Source of the DNA: Haloplasma contractile
Lineage (GTDB): Bacteria > Bacillota_I > Bacilli_A > Haloplasmatales > Haloplasmataceae
DNA: 64,000 bases
Direction of reading: 5' to 3'
Assembly (NCBI GenBank): GCA_016841945.1
Contig: JAENYC010000011.1
Span: 28,823-92,822, forward strand
The position numbers and the translations under genes were made by a program. Numbering within the stretch: the first letter of the stretch is position 1; each line of letters opens with the position of its first letter. The notes beneath the pieces were generated by a model, which was not told where the DNA came from, did not search any database, and saw only the letters and a program-made list of their open reading frames with translations. Positions 61,948-64,000 of the stretch are shown piece by piece.

Positions 61948-63030
61948 TTAAATCCCGCCTTTAAACTTTGATAATTGATTAATAACATTAAGAAGCATAA
62001 ATCTAACGCCTTTTCTTTCATATGAAAAATCATTAAAGTTTCCTATTATATACGCATCTTTTTCTGGATAATAAAACATAAACGATCCCGTTGCTCCTAC
62101 AACACCCCAACAATTGAACTTTTTAGGCATTATTAAAGGTACTGTTTTAATCTTCCAAATTCCGTATCCATAATCTATTCCTAACCCAAAACTAGCACAA
62201 TTATTCTTCATCTCTTCAAGGGTATCTTTTGTAACTATTTGATATGTTACCAAAGCTTTCATGAATTTGAGTAAGTCTTCAGTAGTAGACACTACTCCAC
62301 CACCGGAATAGTCTAGAGACGCATATCCTTTAATGTCATTCAATCTTGTTTCACGAAGAAAAAAATCAGCAGTAGGATATTGAGATTTTTCCGTTGGCTC
62401 TGAATAATGATGCATATACGAGTGCTTCATATCAAGCGGTTCAAAAATATATTTTCTTAATGCAGAATGAAATGGTTCATCTGTAATTTTTTCGATAATC
62501 AAACCTAGTAAATGGTAATTTGTATCTGTATATTTAAAGCCACCACCTGGAGGAAAATGAGATTTTGCATTGTTTTTTACATATGTTATAGTCTCTTTTG
62601 GCGATAAATCTAGATTCTGATCCTTAATAAGTTCATCTAATAATACCCTGAAATTATCAGCTAACCCTGATGTATGGTTTAATAGATGTTTAATTTTAAT
62701 TTCTTCAGTATAATCCTTTCCTTTGTATAAATGCAAGTTACTTAATAATTCATTATCTAAGTACTTAGTGATTTTATCATCAAAAGACAACTTCCCTTTT
62801 TCAACTAGTAAGCCGATAATTGTTGAAGTGAACAATTTACCCACACTGGCCATATAGTTTGGCTGCTTCGGGTTTGCAGGCATATTCCCTGTTGACCCGT
62901 GTGCAATATTTATATGAATTCCTGCTTTTTCCGAATGAACTAATAAATATGCATTTTTTATTTTGCTATCCTTTTGAACTATTTTTTTAAAAGAATTTTC
63001 TATTGATGTTTCTAAATTATTCTTTTTCAT
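61948..63030 (-). CDS. Serine hydrolase, beta-lactamase/PBP class C fold
   Basis: 360 residues without a signal peptide. The S-x-x-K motif is Ser62-Val-Gly-Lys65 (ASVGKLF), the second motif Tyr167-Thr-Asp (KYTDTN) where class C enzymes have Y-x-N, and LLNHTSGL (116-123) is the usual neighbour. This is the EstB/D-aminopeptidase/beta-lactamase-related group; most members are esterases or peptidases, so antibiotic resistance is not implied. GAGGAG precedes the ATG. Confidence 0.87.
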   Translation of the reverse strand: MKKNNLETSIENSFKKIVQKDSKIKNAYLLVHSEKAGIHINIAHGSTGNMPANPKQPNYMASVGKLFTSTIIGLLVEKGKLSFDDKITKYLDNELLSNLHLYKGKDYTEEIKIKHLLNHTSGLADNFRVLLDELIKDQNLDLSPKETITYVKNNAKSHFPPGGGFKYTDTNYHLLGLIIEKITDEPFHSALRKYIFEPLDMKHSYMHHYSEPTEKSQYPTADFFLRETRLNDIKGYASLDYSGGGVVSTTEDLLKFMKALVTYQIVTKDTLEEMKNNCASFGLGIDYGYGIWKIKTVPLIMPKKFNCWGVVGATGSFMFYYPEKDAYIIGNFNDFSYERKGVRFMLLNVINQLSKFKGGI

Positions 63031-63128
63031 TTTATTTAAATTCTCCTCTCTATAAAAGATATTCTTTTTTAAATCACAATATTAAGGTTTAAATACTTTT
63101 CTCATGATATAATTTTTAAATCATAACG

Positions 63129-63235
63129 TTAAACACTAACAAACGGTATTTTACTCTCTTGTAAAGCCACATCATTTCGTCTTATTTCAGAAGAATAGTC
63201 TTCAAGATTGTCCACCAAAATAACTATCTTTTCAT
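63129..63235 (-). pseudogene. Frameshifted short gene behind tetR
   Basis: An ATG at 63235 overlaps the TetR stop as TAATG but runs into TAG after three codons. One base further the frame is open and reads NEKIVILVDNLEDYSSEIRR, then NDVALQESKIPFVSV, to a TAA at 63129. Adding one A in the ATGAAAAG run would restore MKKIVILVDN, so a single-base deletion probably broke a gene coupled to tetR. The product is short and unknown. Confidence 0.55.
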
Positions 63236-63810
63236 TAGGATTTCTCCCTTCGTCTTATTTGTTGCGCTAACAACACATCATCTCCCATTTCCATAAGCAA
63301 CTCGTCAAACTCTTTGTTACTTATCCATGATGGTACATGTCCATTTGCCACCATGACAGAGAGTCCTATCTGAAAGACGCGCATTTTTAATAACAGGCGC
63401 TTACGCTCCTCAAGAGTCCAACCCTTCATAGCTTCATCCTCAGCCAATGCCTCAAGCAAATCATTCTCTATCTTTTCATAAGATTCCATATATCGGTTAG
63501 GCTGTATTGATAATTCTCGAAACAATACCGGATACTCTCTCGCAAATGTTAGACTAGCTTTCCCCATCTTTTCAAACATACTTTGTCCTTTTTGTTTTGT
63601 ATGTAATTTTACCGATATTGTAAAAACTCGCTGCACCACAGCCTCTACCAAATCATTAATAGTAGCAAAATTAACATAGATTGGTGCGACCGAACAGTTG
63701 AGCCGATTCGCCACACTCCTAGCAGTGATTCCAGATAAGCCCTTTTCTTTAGCAACCTCTAAAGCTGCATTTACAATAGCGTTTTTATCAAATTTTGTTT
63801 TTGGCGGCAT
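63235..63810 (-). CDS. TetR/AcrR family regulator, GC-richer than its surroundings
   Basis: 191 residues from ATG 63810 behind AAGGAG; the nine residues upstream are rejected. HTH: GITARSVANRLNCSVAPIYV, then NFATIND. The C-terminal ligand domain has no known match to me. Its base composition is visibly richer in G and C than the rest of the window, with codons such as GCG, CGC and GGC, a sign of transfer. A 26-bp palindromic operator lies 25 bp upstream of the start, so it should be self-regulated. Confidence 0.87.
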   Translation of the reverse strand: MPPKTKFDKNAIVNAALEVAKEKGLSGITARSVANRLNCSVAPIYVNFATINDLVEAVVQRVFTISVKLHTKQKGQSMFEKMGKASLTFAREYPVLFRELSIQPNRYMESYEKIENDLLEALAEDEAMKGWTLEERKRLLLKMRVFQIGLSVMVANGHVPSWISNKEFDELLMEMGDDVLLAQQIRRREKS

Positions 63811-63834
63811 ACTAACACTCCTTACATTATACCA

Positions 63835-63860
63835 CATTATATAACATTTGTTATATAATG
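63835..63860 (-). promoter_or_regulatory. TetR-type operator
   Basis: CATTATATAAC and GTTATATAATG are exact reverse complements with a 4-nt spacer (ATTT). It lies just upstream of a TATAAT (on the minus strand, near 63825) and the TetR start. Confidence 0.8.
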
Positions 63861-64000
63861 TATATTATATAATATAGTATAATATTTATTTTGTCAAGTA
63901 TAAATTTTATAAAATTGAGATAGACAAGTAAATTATATCAAAGATAAACTTGATTTAAGAACGTATAATAATATAGAGATAATTACTGATGTTGGATCGG

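Noticed and set aside
1..64000. Possibility that TGA codes for Trp (Mollicutes code)
   Set aside because: Several genes end in TGA followed directly by the next gene's start, and Trp positions in conserved motifs use TGG.
1..64000. CRISPR arrays or known defence islands
   Set aside because: No regularly spaced direct repeats and no cas, restriction or other recognised defence genes; only the decayed DUF3990 module comes near.

Overview
The window is AT-rich (roughly 30% GC by eye) bacterial chromosome from a low-GC Gram-positive relative. UGA is a stop here: tag, dsdA's upstream neighbour and one MFS gene all end in TGA, and Trp is UGG, so the code is not the Mycoplasma/Spiroplasma one. Strong AAGGAG-type ribosome sites, frequent TTG/GTG starts, very tight gene packing (ATGA and TAATG overlaps) and a tyrosine T-box riboswitch point to Bacillota or an Acholeplasma/Izemoplasma-like lineage. 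No rRNA, tRNA, CRISPR or intact prophage was seen.

Layout. 1-5.1 kb: a lipoprotein tail, then transporters (MATE, OFA-type MFS, another MFS, EamA). 5.2-10.1 kb: CobD-like aminotransferase, a DUF1189-like membrane protein, two tandem PhzF-like enzymes, an HD hydrolase and an acetyltransferase. 10.1-10.8 kb: a rotted IS1595-like transposase. 10.9-17.7 kb: two ArsR-type regulators with large sensor domains flank an ABC-2 exporter. One regulator heads an operon with a 320-aa unknown protein and an orphan OppB-like permease. All three promoters carry the same inverted repeat, ATTAGA-N6-TCTAAT, which defines a local regulon. 17.8-23.6 kb: SRAP protein, then a long minus-strand run (tag, GNAT, nucleotidyltransferase-like, HAD-uridine kinase fusion, SPL-like radical SAM, arylamine N-acetyltransferase). 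23.7-27.3 kb: metal/oxidative stress cluster: response regulator, histidine kinase, CueP, SHOCT protein, and Mn-type superoxide dismutase under a Fur-like box.

27.4-31.5 kb: RND pump and TetR with a 34-bp palindromic operator. 31.6-34.2 kb: PadR operon with two membrane proteins, then a double-thioredoxin protein. 34.2-41.6 kb: two-subunit ABC multidrug exporter with an unknown partner, and a MacB/FtsX-type ABC pair. 41.7-46.2 kb: dsdA, ogt, a phosphotransferase, pepF. 46.4-49.2 kb: a lipoprotein gene broken by one stop codon, then a tyrosine phenol-lyase-like gene behind a tRNA-Tyr T-box. 49.2-50.1 kb: a decayed DUF3990/DUF3791 module. 50.2-64 kb: accessory region of GNATs, a DUF4349 lipoprotein, nitroreductase, HD protein, MerR, VOC, hydrolase, XRE regulator, NERD protein, beta-lactamase-fold protein and TetR, with several gene remnants and long hairpins.

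Most noteworthy: the shared ArsR operator regulon with its unknown 320-aa protein; the paradox of a tyrosine-starvation riboswitch in front of an enzyme family best known for degrading tyrosine; and a 10-G tract inside the active-site loop of dsdA. Statements about families come from memory of their motifs; no database search was possible.
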